In this document: one piece after another, positions 43,403-51,688 of the stretch
How positions within the stretch are numbered: position 1 is the stretch's first letter
Layout of the letters: the number at the start of each line of letters is the position of its first letter
Assembly: GCA_034440455.1 (NCBI GenBank)
Contig: JAWXCB010000107.1
Location: 1-59,656, forward strand
Reading direction: 5' to 3'
Length of the DNA stretch: 59,656 bases
From: JAWXCB01 sp034440455
GTDB lineage: Bacteria > Bacteroidota > Bacteroidia > Chitinophagales > CAIOSU01
Notes under the pieces: generated by a model
The model's input: only the letters and a program-made list of their open reading frames with translations
What the model was told of the DNA's origin: nothing
Databases searched by the model: none
Made by a program: the position numbers and the translations under genes

Positions 43403-44729
43403 CGAGTTCGCTTCTTTCACCTTTTTCAAGCGTGATATGCGCAAACAGCGGATTGCTGCTGATGCTGTCTATCAAGTAAGAAAGCCCGTTGCTTTGCGCG
43501 TCAAGATAAGGCGTGTCAATTTGGTTGATGTCGCCCATGATCACCACTTTCGTGTCATCGCCAGCGCGGGAAATAATCGTCTTCACTTCGTGCGGAGTCA
43601 GGTTCTGCGCTTCATCAACTATAAAAAATACTTTCGACAAACTTCTTCCGCGAATGTAGGCGAGTGGGGCAATTGCGATTTTTTCTTTCTCCAGCATTTC
43701 ATCAATGCGCTTGCTGTTCTTCTCATCGTTTGCATGGAGATCTTTAATGAAGTTGAGGTTATCCCAGTAAGGCTGCATGTAAGGGTCGAGCTTTGATTTG
43801 ATGTCGCCCGGCAGATAGCCGATGTCGCGATTGCTGAGGGGAACGATAGGGCAAGTGATATAAATCTGGCGATAATTTCTGCGTTGCTCCAATGCGCTTG
43901 CAATCGCCATCAATGTTTTTCCCGTACCCGCAGCGCCCTGAATCGTCACGAGTTTAATCGCAGGATTCATCAGCGCATGAATTGCAAAAGCCTGCTCGGC
44001 ATTTTTCGGAACTACGCCATACACATGCTGCTTGTCCACGCGCTCAATATTTTTTGTTGCTGGGTTGTAATGACCCAACACAGATGTATTGACGATATTC
44101 AGAACGAAGTATTGATTGTCTTCTACTTTTTTAAGTCCGAGTTGTTGGGGCGTGATACTTCCTTTCTCAAACAACTCGCTGATGAGTTCGGGAGTTACTT
44201 CCAGCGCAGTTTTTCCGGTGTATAGTTTCTGCACGTCCTGAATCTTTCCTGTTTCATAATCTTCAGCGCGCATGTTCATAGCTTTTGCTTTCAGGCGCAG
44301 GCAAATGTCTTTTGTAACGAGAATGACTTTTTTGTCAGGATTGTGTTTTTGCAAGGACAATGCCGCATTCAGAATCTTATGGTCATTCTTTTCATCGCCA
44401 AAAACATGCACGGCATTTTCATTTCCCTCAATGCCATTTTCGTTAATCGCTACTTTGAATTTTCCTTTTATTTCACCATTTAAAGGAATCCAATCATTGA
44501 TGAGGTTTTGTTTGGAAATATCATCAATGAAGCGGATGAACTCGCGGGCTTCAAAATTGCGGGTGTCGTTGCCCTTCTTGAAGTGGTCAAGCTCTTCAAG
44601 CACTTGAATCGGTATCACGATGTCATGCTCTTCAAAATTTTTGATGGCATTGTGGTCGTAGAGAATTACTGAGGTGTCGAGAACGAATATCTTCCGGTCT
44701 TTAGGTTGCGCTGCTGGTTTTACGTTCAC
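43377..44729 (-). CDS. PIN-PhoH ATPase (PhoH2/YlaK type)
   Basis: 450 residues. N-terminal PIN-like RNase domain (FVLDTSVILYDHNAIKNF; acidic residues also in KKVILVTKDICLRLKAKA). The C-terminal PhoH helicase-like domain has Walker A IQGAAGTGKTLMA and Walker B FFIVDEAQNLTPHEVKTII. PIN-PhoH fusions are RNA-unwinding and cleaving proteins often linked to toxin-antitoxin biology. Full length; monocistronic. Confidence 0.9.
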   Translation of the reverse strand: MNVKPAAQPKDRKIFVLDTSVILYDHNAIKNFEEHDIVIPIQVLEELDHFKKGNDTRNFEAREFIRFIDDISKQNLINDWIPLNGEIKGKFKVAINENGIEGNENAVHVFGDEKNDHKILNAALSLQKHNPDKKVILVTKDICLRLKAKAMNMRAEDYETGKIQDVQKLYTGKTALEVTPELISELFEKGSITPQQLGLKKVEDNQYFVLNIVNTSVLGHYNPATKNIERVDKQHVYGVVPKNAEQAFAIHALMNPAIKLVTIQGAAGTGKTLMAIASALEQRRNYRQIYITCPIVPLSNRDIGYLPGDIKSKLDPYMQPYWDNLNFIKDLHANDEKNSKRIDEMLEKEKIAIAPLAYIRGRSLSKVFFIVDEAQNLTPHEVKTIISRAGDDTKVVIMGDINQIDTPYLDAQSNGLSYLIDSISSNPLFAHITLEKGERSELANLANRYL

Positions 44730-44891
44730 ATTTATGGTTGTTGGTTTTCATTACAATAGAAGCAAGTAAAAATTAGATTCAGATTTCATGCGCGTAGTTG
44801 CAAAATATAAACAGCAAGAAAAAGAAGTGTTTGTTTTTAAAGGCGAAAGCGAGTGGGAATTAGGAATTGAGAATTTAGAATTCGCAATTGG

Positions 44892-45911
44892 TTAAAGGTT
44901 GTAATCTAATTGCTCCTTGTAGCCGGGAATCACTTCCTCGAATTTTTTCACAACTGCTTCAAGCGTTTCAGACGATTGACCGCCTGATGCGTTTTTATGT
45001 CCGCCTCCGTTGAAGTGCGCACGTGAAAACTGATTGGTGTCAAAATTTCCCTTGCTGCGAAATGAGATTTTGATTTTTTCTGTGCGGTCAATAATGAGCG
45101 CTGCAAAGTTGATGTCATCCATTTTTAGGGGATAATTCACTAATCCTTCCGTGTCGCCCGTTTTAATGTTGAAGCGCTGTAATTCTTCCTTGTTAAGTGT
45201 TATTACCGCAGTTTTCAATTCCTTGAACAGTTTCATCTTTTCCACAAGACAATATCCGAACAAGCGCAGGCGCGATTCGGAAAAAGTGTTGAAGATTTTT
45301 TGATAAATCATACTGTTGTCTGCCCCCCTTTCAATTAACGCAGCCGTAATGCGGTGTACTTTGGGTGATGTAATGGGAAATTGAAACCCTCCCGTGTCGG
45401 TGAGGATGCCTGCATAAAGGCACTCCGCGATTTCCTTATTAATCAACTGCTCATCGCCTGCCGCTGCAATGAAATCAAACACCATTTCGCATGTGGAGCT
45501 TGCATCAGTATTTGAAAAAACATATTGGGCAAATGGTTCAGGCAGCAAGTGGTGGTCAATCATCACTTTTGGAGCGATTGCGTTTTTCAGATAGCTCTCC
45601 ATCTTGTCGGTGCGGGCAAGCCCGTTGTAGTCAAGGCTGAAAATCAATTCTGCTTCTGTGATTAAGTGCAACGCCTGTTCTTTTTTCCATTGAAAATTCA
45701 TCACCTCGCTGTCACCGGGCATCCATGCGAGAAAGTCAGGGTAGCCGGTAGGCACAATGACCACCGGATTGCAGCCCTTCAGCTTTAAATAATGAAACAT
45801 GCCGAGTGATGCGCCCATCGCATCGCCATCAGGATTTGCGTGGGTGGTGATGACAATCTTCTTGCCGGGTGTATGCAGCGCTTTTACTTTTTCTACTTCG
45901 GTTTTATTCAT
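44892..45911 (-). CDS. nrnA: DHH-family bifunctional oligoribonuclease/pAp phosphatase
   Basis: About 339 residues from the ATG at 45909-45911 (MNKTEVEKVKALHTPGKKIV); the frame runs a little further upstream. DHH motifs: TTHANPDGDAMGASLG, FSLDYNGLART, VMIDHHLLPEP and GILTDTGGFQFP. The C-terminal DHHA1 motif is HFNGGGHKNASGGQ. It degrades nano-RNAs and dephosphorylates 3'-phosphoadenosine 5'-phosphate. Divergent from ndk across a palindromic element. Confidence 0.9.
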   Translation of the reverse strand: MNKTEVEKVKALHTPGKKIVITTHANPDGDAMGASLGMFHYLKLKGCNPVVIVPTGYPDFLAWMPGDSEVMNFQWKKEQALHLITEAELIFSLDYNGLARTDKMESYLKNAIAPKVMIDHHLLPEPFAQYVFSNTDASSTCEMVFDFIAAAGDEQLINKEIAECLYAGILTDTGGFQFPITSPKVHRITAALIERGADNSMIYQKIFNTFSESRLRLFGYCLVEKMKLFKELKTAVITLNKEELQRFNIKTGDTEGLVNYPLKMDDINFAALIIDRTEKIKISFRSKGNFDTNQFSRAHFNGGGHKNASGGQSSETLEAVVKKFEEVIPGYKEQLDYNL

Positions 45912-45942
45912 TGAGAGAGAGTTGGTTTTATTATGCGTTTGT

Positions 45943-46015
45943 GTCATGCCGGATTCAATCCGGCATCCCCTTATTTTTTAAATAGTTGGGGATTCCGGCA
46001 TAAAACCGGAATGAC
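45943..46015. repeat. Double-hairpin palindromic element
   Basis: Arms of 28 bases are inverted copies with about 22 matches, and each arm is itself a hairpin: TGCCGGAT TCA ATCCGGCA and TTCCGG CATAAAA CCGGAA. It resembles widespread GTCAT-CCGG intergenic repeats. It lies between the nrnA start and the ndk promoter. Confidence 0.8.
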
Positions 46016-46053
46016 AGGGAAACAAAGTTTCGTACACGAGCCAAAGTTACCGC

Positions 46054-46085
46054 TTGCCGCAATGCGTTTTATTTCTCTATTTTTG
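46054..46085 (+). promoter_or_regulatory. Promoter of ndk
   Basis: TTG at 46054-46056 and TATTTTTG at 46078-46085, with 21 bases between. This matches the phylum consensus and ends about 25 bases before the ndk ATG. Confidence 0.7.
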
Positions 46086-46109
46086 CACAAAATTTTTATA
46101 CTAAATACT

Positions 46110-46529
46110 ATGGCAACGAACAGAACTTTTACGATGATTAAGCCCGATGCAGTACAGAATAACTATATTGGTCCCATTTTGGCGAAGATTAACGAAGCAG
46201 GATTTCGCATTGTGGCGGTGAAACTCGCCAAACTGTCGCAAAAGAATGCGGGCAAGTTTTATTCAATCCACAAAGAGCGCCCGTTTTATAATGATTTGGT
46301 TGCCTATATGTCATCAGGACCCATCGTAGCTGCGATTCTTGAAAAGGAAAACGCGGTAGAAGATTTCCGCAAACTTATTGGCGCTACTGACCCGGCAAAG
46401 GCGGAGAAAGGCACCATCCGCAATCTTTTTGCAAAGAGCATTGAAGCCAATGCAGTTCACGGCTCTGACTCCGATGAAAATGCAGAGACAGAAGGTCGTT
46501 TCTTCTTCTCAGAGATGGAGCGTTTCTGA
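46110..46529 (+). CDS. ndk: Nucleoside diphosphate kinase
   Basis: 139 residues from the ATG at 46110, giving the standard opening NRTFTMIKPDAVQNNYIGPI. The catalytic His lies in ANAVHGSDSDENA. It transfers the gamma phosphate of ATP to other nucleoside diphosphates. The frame extends upstream into the palindromic element, but that part is not homologous. Monocistronic. Confidence 0.97.
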   Translation: MATNRTFTMIKPDAVQNNYIGPILAKINEAGFRIVAVKLAKLSQKNAGKFYSIHKERPFYNDLVAYMSSGPIVAAILEKENAVEDFRKLIGATDPAKAEKGTIRNLFAKSIEANAVHGSDSDENAETEGRFFFSEMERF

Positions 46530-46563
46530 AAAACAGCTGTTTGTTCCTGTGTTTGAAATGGAA

Positions 46564-47682
46564 TTATTTCCATCCATAGCCAACACCGATGCCGAGCGAA
46601 TAGCGCGCACAGATGCCAAAAGCGCCCGTGCCGTCTTTGCCCGCTACGCCCCACACGCCCGGTGAGAACTTTTTGATTTTAATCACACCGGGGTAAACAT
46701 TCAGCAAAGCGGTGTAGTCATCACTGCCGTTCACTTCGAGCGTTGCAAGGGGTGTGCTGTTTTTATCCCATGCGAAGAATGCAGCCCATGTAAGCGTGGT
46801 TGTTAAAATAAATCCATCCGTATCCACCAGTTCCAACTCGTAGGAACGCACACCGCCTGCCGCAGTAAGGGCGTTTTCGTTTTTGAATTTACGGGTGATG
46901 CCGAATTGCGTGCCCATGCCCCAGCGATTGAACACCGCCCAGTTTTTTTCGCGAGTAAACTCCCATTTGTAAATGAAATATTGCCCCGCGTTTTGCAGCG
47001 TGAAATCGCGAAATGAAACCGTGGGCATCAGCGACCAATCAGCCATGTGCATCTTTTCGCTGAAGAAGCGCGACACGGGAATCGAGTTGAACAGGAAGAT
47101 GCCCGCGATGTCGAAGAAATACCAGTCGGCAACAGGGTCGGTGTTCCAGCCTACCTTGCCATCGTTTTCCATTACTTCATTCACGAAGTGCATGGTGAAC
47201 ACCGTGAATGCAGAGAATACTTTTGGTGCGGGCACTTTGTGATAGCGGTAATACTCTGTCAGCATCCTGTATTCCATACCACTGCCCACAAGGTGCAGAA
47301 AATAATTCGGCACCCACTGTGCGCCTTCCGGTGTCCAGTTGAGCGGAAAGATTTCCTGAGTGAAAAATTTCTTCGCGCCTGTGGCATCAATCGCTTTAGC
47401 AGGGTGAATGATATTCTTCCCGAAGTTTTTCACATTCAGCTTCCAATTGTATTCAAACGGGTTGCGGTCAATGCCATGCAACTGCCAAACGTCAAAGCCA
47501 CCGTTCACCACCACATACAGTGGGTTGTATAAATCCTGTGCGCCATAGCGATGCGCCTTGAAAAAATAAAATGCAGTGTCATTGCGGATAATTTGTTTGC
47601 GCTTGTCCATCCAGCGGGTGTGCTGGCTGAAAGAAGGGTAGGAGAGGAGGAAAAAAATAAAAAGGAACAGGCTTTTCCGCAT
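46564..47682 (-). CDS. Outer-membrane/periplasmic protein, DUF3943-like
   Basis: 372 residues with a signal peptide (MRKSLFLFIFFLLSYPSFSQ). Regions such as WVPNYFLHLVGSGMEYRMLTEYY, FVNEVMENDG and VADWYFFDIAGIFLFNS resemble the DUF3943 type of envelope proteins. The C-terminal 150 residues are barrel-like and end GIGVGYGWK. Function unknown. Convergent with ndk. Confidence 0.6.
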   Translation of the reverse strand: MRKSLFLFIFFLLSYPSFSQHTRWMDKRKQIIRNDTAFYFFKAHRYGAQDLYNPLYVVVNGGFDVWQLHGIDRNPFEYNWKLNVKNFGKNIIHPAKAIDATGAKKFFTQEIFPLNWTPEGAQWVPNYFLHLVGSGMEYRMLTEYYRYHKVPAPKVFSAFTVFTMHFVNEVMENDGKVGWNTDPVADWYFFDIAGIFLFNSIPVSRFFSEKMHMADWSLMPTVSFRDFTLQNAGQYFIYKWEFTREKNWAVFNRWGMGTQFGITRKFKNENALTAAGGVRSYELELVDTDGFILTTTLTWAAFFAWDKNSTPLATLEVNGSDDYTALLNVYPGVIKIKKFSPGVWGVAGKDGTGAFGICARYSLGIGVGYGWK

Positions 47683-47849
47683 GAGGCGGCAAAGTTACGC
47701 GCGCGCAGTTGGTGTGGAATGATAACAAGGGATTCCGGAAAATTGGTGAAACGGAAAACCCTGCGGGCGCTTTCATTTACCTATTTGCAGGGCGCTTTTC
47801 TTCTCTGGGGTGTCGAAATCCCGTGCGTACTGGTCTTTATCCTTCTCAC

Positions 47850-47976
47850 CAAGTCTCCCGCAGGATGACTTGTGATGGCAGATAGATGCAAGACTTTCGT
47901 CTTGTCAAAAGGTCGAAAGACCTTCCTCTATCCAATGTTCCAAGTCATCCTTCGGAAGACTTGAAACAACAGGGGA
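47850..47976 (+). repeat. Four-hairpin array
   Basis: Two 23-base hairpins (CAAGTC..CC, a 3-base loop, GG..GACTTG) at 47850-47872 and 47941-47963 flank two small perfect stems: CAAGAC TTTC GTCTTG at 47889-47904 and AAGGTC GAAA GACCTT at 47909-47924. The right 23-base hairpin plus AAACAACAGGGGA recurs at 53653-53688. It runs into a DUF2277 remnant. Confidence 0.8.
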
Positions 47977-48193
47977 GATTGCCGCTGCTTCTGCGCAATT
48001 TGTAAGAAAGCTAAGTGGTTTTCAAAAGCCTTCAAAAGCAAATGAAGCGATTATGGATGCTGCCACCGAAAAACTGGCGCGCATTGCAAGGGAGTTAATT
48101 GATTCGCTGATGACGGATGCTCCCGCCAAAAACAGGGAAGAGGAAACGCTGAAAGCGCGGGCGAAAGTGCTCCTGCGATTTGGAAAAGGCTAA
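47972..48193 (+). pseudogene. DUF2277 family gene, 5' end missing
   Basis: The frame reads GEIAAASAQFVRKLSGFQKP, SKANEAIMDAATEKLARIAR, a DSLMTDAPAKNREEETLKAR segment and RFGKG, then TAA. This is the body of DUF2277. The expected N-terminal stretch (about 16 residues, with a Cys-Arg-Asn start) is replaced by the hairpin array. The only ATG in frame leaves 46 residues. Probably broken by insertion or recombination of the repeat. Confidence 0.8.
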
Positions 48194-48214
48194 CGGCATT
48201 TAGAATATAAATAC

Positions 48215-48823
48215 TCACCACACCATCCCTATCACCTCATTGCTGGGCAAACTCACTCCGCGTGTTGAATTTGTGCGGATGCGCACCCAGTATGTTTTAC
48301 GGCTTTCCAAACCAGTTAAGCGTGCCTTGGTTTTTGACGAGTATTGCACCAACTTCCACTTTCCATCATCCATCACATCCACTTCATTCAGTTCAACGAT
48401 GTAACTACGTTTTCCATGAACAGGCTTCCACCGCACGAGCAACACACCAGGGGCTTTAGTAAGAATAGTAATTACACCCTGAGGCGCGGAGGGCATTCCC
48501 AATCTTATATTCTGCTTGCGAATTTCAAAGCCACTTTTCATAATCATCGTTTCCGAGCCACCACTTATCGCCTGCACCCATCCCGCTAATGACTGTAAAA
48601 GCACAATCAATGCTTCTTTTTTTTCATCGCGTATTTGAATAGCATACGTCCCTCTGCCGTAAGCTGCGTTATTTGCTTCATCCAGCGCCTTGGTAGTTGC
48701 AATTACCTGCGCAAGCAGGGGTGGCGGAGTAAAGTTTTTGGTGATTTCCGAAATGATGTATCTTGATTTGGCGAGCAAATCAAGTGTTTTTATGTCTTTC
48801 AGACCTTCTTTTACTCGTGCCAT
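48215..48823 (-). CDS. Helical protein with C-terminal fibronectin type III domain
   Basis: 202 residues, no signal peptide. Residues 1-95 are helical (KTLDLLAKSRYIISEI, VIATTKALDEANNAAY). Residues about 115-202 form a fibronectin type III domain (LLVRWKPVHGKRSYIVELNE, ARLTGLESRKTYWVRIR). Layout and size match the broken gene at 22083-22694, so the two are probable paralogues. Function unknown. Preceded by its own short leader. Confidence 0.7.
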   Translation of the reverse strand: MARVKEGLKDIKTLDLLAKSRYIISEITKNFTPPPLLAQVIATTKALDEANNAAYGRGTYAIQIRDEKKEALIVLLQSLAGWVQAISGGSETMIMKSGFEIRKQNIRLGMPSAPQGVITILTKAPGVLLVRWKPVHGKRSYIVELNEVDVMDDGKWKLVQYSSKTKARLTGLESRKTYWVRIRTNSTRGVSLPSNEVIGMVW

Positions 48824-49345
48824 GGCAGGTAGGGTTTAGGGTGAACAATAACTATTTATTCTGTACGATAAACCGGCAAAATAGTTAAGGGGAATTTTCA
48901 AATCCCCGTTATTACGCAACAAACCATTGAAAAAATTTTGAATAAAATGAGCATGCTTTTTAAATTCCCCGTCACTTACTTCCGGCTGCTGATGGAGAAT
49001 GCAAAAATCTACGTAACATCTTTTCTTTCTATCGGAAGGAAATTAAAAATCTCTTTCACTACTGTGGTTTTTATTCTGAGGAAATTAAAAATCCCTGTCA
49101 CTACTGTGGTTTTTATTCTGAGGAAATCAAAATTCCCTGTCACTGCTGCGGTTTTTATTCTGAGGAAATCAATATTCCCTGTCACTGCTGCGGTTTTTGT
49201 TACAAGGATATTTTAAATCTCAGCCACTTCATGCGAGCATGTGATGAGGAATTTCAAAATCCTCCTCACTAAAAGTCAGGAAGCGACAAGGTATTTCATT
49301 TTAGCAGGAATGGAGGAGACAAAAAAAATGACTTTCTCTTGATTC
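48824..49345. other. Gene-poor stretch containing a minisatellite
   Basis: Between the fibronectin gene and the DUF488 gene. It holds the 42-base tandem repeat described separately and diverged copies of the same unit on both sides (GGAATTTTCAAATCCCC near 48892, GAGGAATTTCAAAATCCTCC near 49240). A forward frame of 92 codons (48938-49216) exists because the unit is divisible by three. I do not take it as a gene. Confidence 0.5.
49038..49215 (+). repeat. 42-bp tandem repeat (minisatellite)
   Basis: Four units start at 49038, 49080, 49122 and 49164, plus a partial one from 49206. Each begins GGAAAT, contains CTTTCACTACTGTGG or CCTGTCACTGCTGCGG and ends TTTTTATTCTGA (the last unit differs). Translated forward, each unit gives 14 residues (LRKxKxPVTxxVFI). 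Confidence 0.9.
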
Positions 49346-49858
49346 CTAAAACAAATTCCCCTGTGTGTCGCGCGCTACCGGAGTGAAAGGATGTTCAGCA
49401 GCTTTTCCTTCCTCAGAGATATGCATTACCGTCCATTTGTGCGTTTTCAGATAATCGGAAACAAGCGACCGATGGCAGCGCCACCACACTGCTTCAGAAC
49501 ACATGTAAGCAGTGCGTGTTTCCTTTGCAAGATTTTCCAACCGGCTGATTGCTTTCTTAAATGCTTCCGTTTCCATATAATCAGCATAGCCTCTGAATGC
49601 AGCATTGCGCCATACCGTGTTCGCAGAATCAGCGCGCGGCTTTCTGCGCCCGCCAAGCTCAGGCAAATGCACGTAACCGATTCCTGCATGATGCAGCGAT
49701 AATCCCAACGCTTCTTTATTAAAATGCGGATAACGCTTCGAGCCGGGGAAACTCCTGATGTCGGCAAGCAACTCGATATGGAACGATTGCAGCATGGAAA
49801 TAAATTTCTCCAACGGGCGCGTGGAATGACCGATTGTCCAAATGAGCCGTTCTTGCAT
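49346..49858 (-). CDS. DUF488 family protein
   Basis: 170 residues. Typical segments: WTIGHSTRPLEKFISML, LLADIRSFPGSKRYPHFN, YVHLPELGGRRKP, and the conserved Cys/His/Arg block MCSEAVWWRCHRSLVSDYL. Some members are near DNA repair or defence genes, but the biochemical role is not established. Same direction as the defence-like operon upstream, separated by 140 bases. Confidence 0.85.
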   Translation of the reverse strand: MQERLIWTIGHSTRPLEKFISMLQSFHIELLADIRSFPGSKRYPHFNKEALGLSLHHAGIGYVHLPELGGRRKPRADSANTVWRNAAFRGYADYMETEAFKKAISRLENLAKETRTAYMCSEAVWWRCHRSLVSDYLKTHKWTVMHISEEGKAAEHPFTPVARDTQGNLF

Positions 49859-49998
49859 GAAGTAAAATTACAGTTGGCAGGGTGAGCATTCATCAGGCAT
49901 CCCCGAAATGAATTCGAGGCTTGCCTTTGTATGTTGAATAACAAATGATGCCGGAGGCAGATGAGCCGTTCACTTACGGAACGCAGGCAGGAGGAATT

Positions 49999-50661
49999 TT
50001 ATGCAGCAACTACAGGAACATGAAGGTACTCCTGATTGATCAAATACCTTTCAATATTGTTTATTATCTCATTTAGATAGTTGACCGTTTCATTCTTCAT
50101 ATTTTCTAAATCTTCAGTTGCGTATTTTTCTCCTACTTCCGTAAATGAGAATATGCCATGCGCTAGGTCATTCCTTTTGCCTTTTATATCTTGTAAACAA
50201 CCTCCGTTTTTAGTTAAACTATAGGTAGTATTACAGCTAAAGCCATATGTTATCCCTAATTGAGAAATATGCTTACTATCTATATTACCATTAGAGATTT
50301 TTTCTTTATTAAAACATTTTTTCACGATATCAACAGCAAGATCATTAATGTCTGCCACAAAATCCTGTGGATTCTGGCTTTTAGGACCTTTCATGAATTT
50401 AATCAAAGACTTTTTCAACTCCACTTTCAAACTGTTAAAGGATATATTGTTCCTGTGAATATCAGAATGGATTTCTTCAATTGCATTGGATACGGTTGAC
50501 TCTACTATATTATAGAGCATTAAAATCATGTTTGATTTAAAAATTTTATTCAGATTGGTATCTTTTGAACCTGATAGATAATTCTGTAAGAAAACGAAAT
50601 AGGTTTCAATTTCCTTCGCCCTTTCATTGAATATATTTCTTACCGATACCATTCTATTCAA
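49999..50661 (-). CDS. HEPN-domain protein (MAE_28990/MAE_18760-like), probable RNase
   Basis: 220 residues, almost all helical. The HEPN signature R-x4-H is present as GKRNDLAHGIFSF near residue 167-172. The N-terminal NMILMLYNIVESTVSNAIEE and YLINQEYLH tail fit the MAE_28990-type HEPN family as I remember it. HEPN proteins with this motif are usually metal-independent RNases used as toxins or defence effectors. Third gene of the operon; its start overlaps the DUF262 end by eight bases. The operon is clearly A+T-rich with codons unlike its neighbours. Confidence 0.75.
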   Translation of the reverse strand: MNRMVSVRNIFNERAKEIETYFVFLQNYLSGSKDTNLNKIFKSNMILMLYNIVESTVSNAIEEIHSDIHRNNISFNSLKVELKKSLIKFMKGPKSQNPQDFVADINDLAVDIVKKCFNKEKISNGNIDSKHISQLGITYGFSCNTTYSLTKNGGCLQDIKGKRNDLAHGIFSFTEVGEKYATEDLENMKNETVNYLNEIINNIERYLINQEYLHVPVVAA

Positions 50662-51688
50662 GCAGTTTGTTTTTTACATACTCAATTCTGCCAATTACTT
50701 TGAGGCGATTGTTTGACGCATCTGATGTAGTATGTGTTTTGAAATTTGAGGAGTTAATCCAATCCATAATATCAGGGGGAACTAAATTAGGTTTGTCTCT
50801 CAGCGCTAAAGTAACTCCGACTGAGATTGCTTCATAGCGAACCCTTGCAATTGAGTTAAAAGAGGCTGTTTTTCTAAAGCCTGTTGGAAAATATGTCTTT
50901 ACAAAAGCTAACATTTTTTCAAATTCATCTTTCATTCTATTTTTGTCGAATCCATTTTCATGCTTGTCTTTCATATAATCATCCAAGAAATCATCTACAC
51001 GATGTATGAATTTTTGGTAGTTATCTGCAAATGCAAAGTATCTCAACACTAATTCCTGTGCTTCCCCCCGCTTTGCTCTTTCCCCAGAAATTGGACACAG
51101 TTCTCGAAATAATTTATGCTTTGAACATTCCTCAATGAAATTATAGAACACCCCATCAAAAATTCCTTTACGAACCTCCATTGGCAGAAGGTCATATGGT
51201 TTAGTATTTATTCGAGCAAATAAATCTCTTCTTACTTCTGAAGATGCCTTTTCAGTTAGTTCAATAGAGCGTAAAGTCTTTCTTAAAAAACGCCTTTGAC
51301 GACTTTCAATTAAATCCGAGTATTTAAACCCATTTAATAAGTCAAGAACATCTAATCCAAATAATTCAAATTCATCATTATAAAATTTCGATAGTGTCCT
51401 TATTCTTTGTGAGCCGTCTACAATTTCAAGCTTCCCTGTTTCAAATTCATCAGCAAAAAATAAGTAGGGTATTGGCAAATCCAAAATTATGGATTCAATG
51501 AACCTAGACATCTTTTCTTTATCCTTCTCCCAAACAAATTCTCTTTGGTAGTTTGGAATAATAAATTCCCCATTGAGAAATTTATTAATTAAAACTTCTA
51601 CCGGATATTCACGAGTATCGTATGAAACAGGTTCTTTCTTTTCAACTATTTGAGCCTCTGCATCTTCTAGTTCTTTCAAAGATTTCAT
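50654..51688 (-). CDS. DUF262 (GmrS-like, ParB-fold) protein
   Basis: 344 residues. Residues about 25-130 hold the DUF262 signature: LNGEFIIPNYQREFVWEKDK, SIILDLPIPYLFFAD and EIVDGSQRIRTL. The DGxQR loop is the nucleotide-binding or hydrolysing site in GmrS-type type IV restriction subunits. The usual partner DUF1524 HNH nuclease (GmrD) is neither fused nor adjacent. Residues 150-340 are helical and unassigned. Its start overlaps the methyltransferase stop by four bases. Confidence 0.85.
   Translation of the reverse strand: MKSLKELEDAEAQIVEKKEPVSYDTREYPVEVLINKFLNGEFIIPNYQREFVWEKDKEKMSRFIESIILDLPIPYLFFADEFETGKLEIVDGSQRIRTLSKFYNDEFELFGLDVLDLLNGFKYSDLIESRQRRFLRKTLRSIELTEKASSEVRRDLFARINTKPYDLLPMEVRKGIFDGVFYNFIEECSKHKLFRELCPISGERAKRGEAQELVLRYFAFADNYQKFIHRVDDFLDDYMKDKHENGFDKNRMKDEFEKMLAFVKTYFPTGFRKTASFNSIARVRYEAISVGVTLALRDKPNLVPPDIMDWINSSNFKTHTTSDASNNRLKVIGRIEYVKNKLLE

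Noticed and set aside
47850..47963. Possible CRISPR array
   Set aside because: The repeats are hairpins of unequal spacing with only two similar units and no cas genes, so this is a palindromic array.
49038..49215. Possible CRISPR array
   Set aside because: Units are head-to-tail with no spacers, so this is a tandem repeat.
48938..49216. 92-codon frame over the minisatellite
   Set aside because: The frame stays open only because the repeat unit is 42 bases. No start context or homology is visible, so I list it as a repeat.
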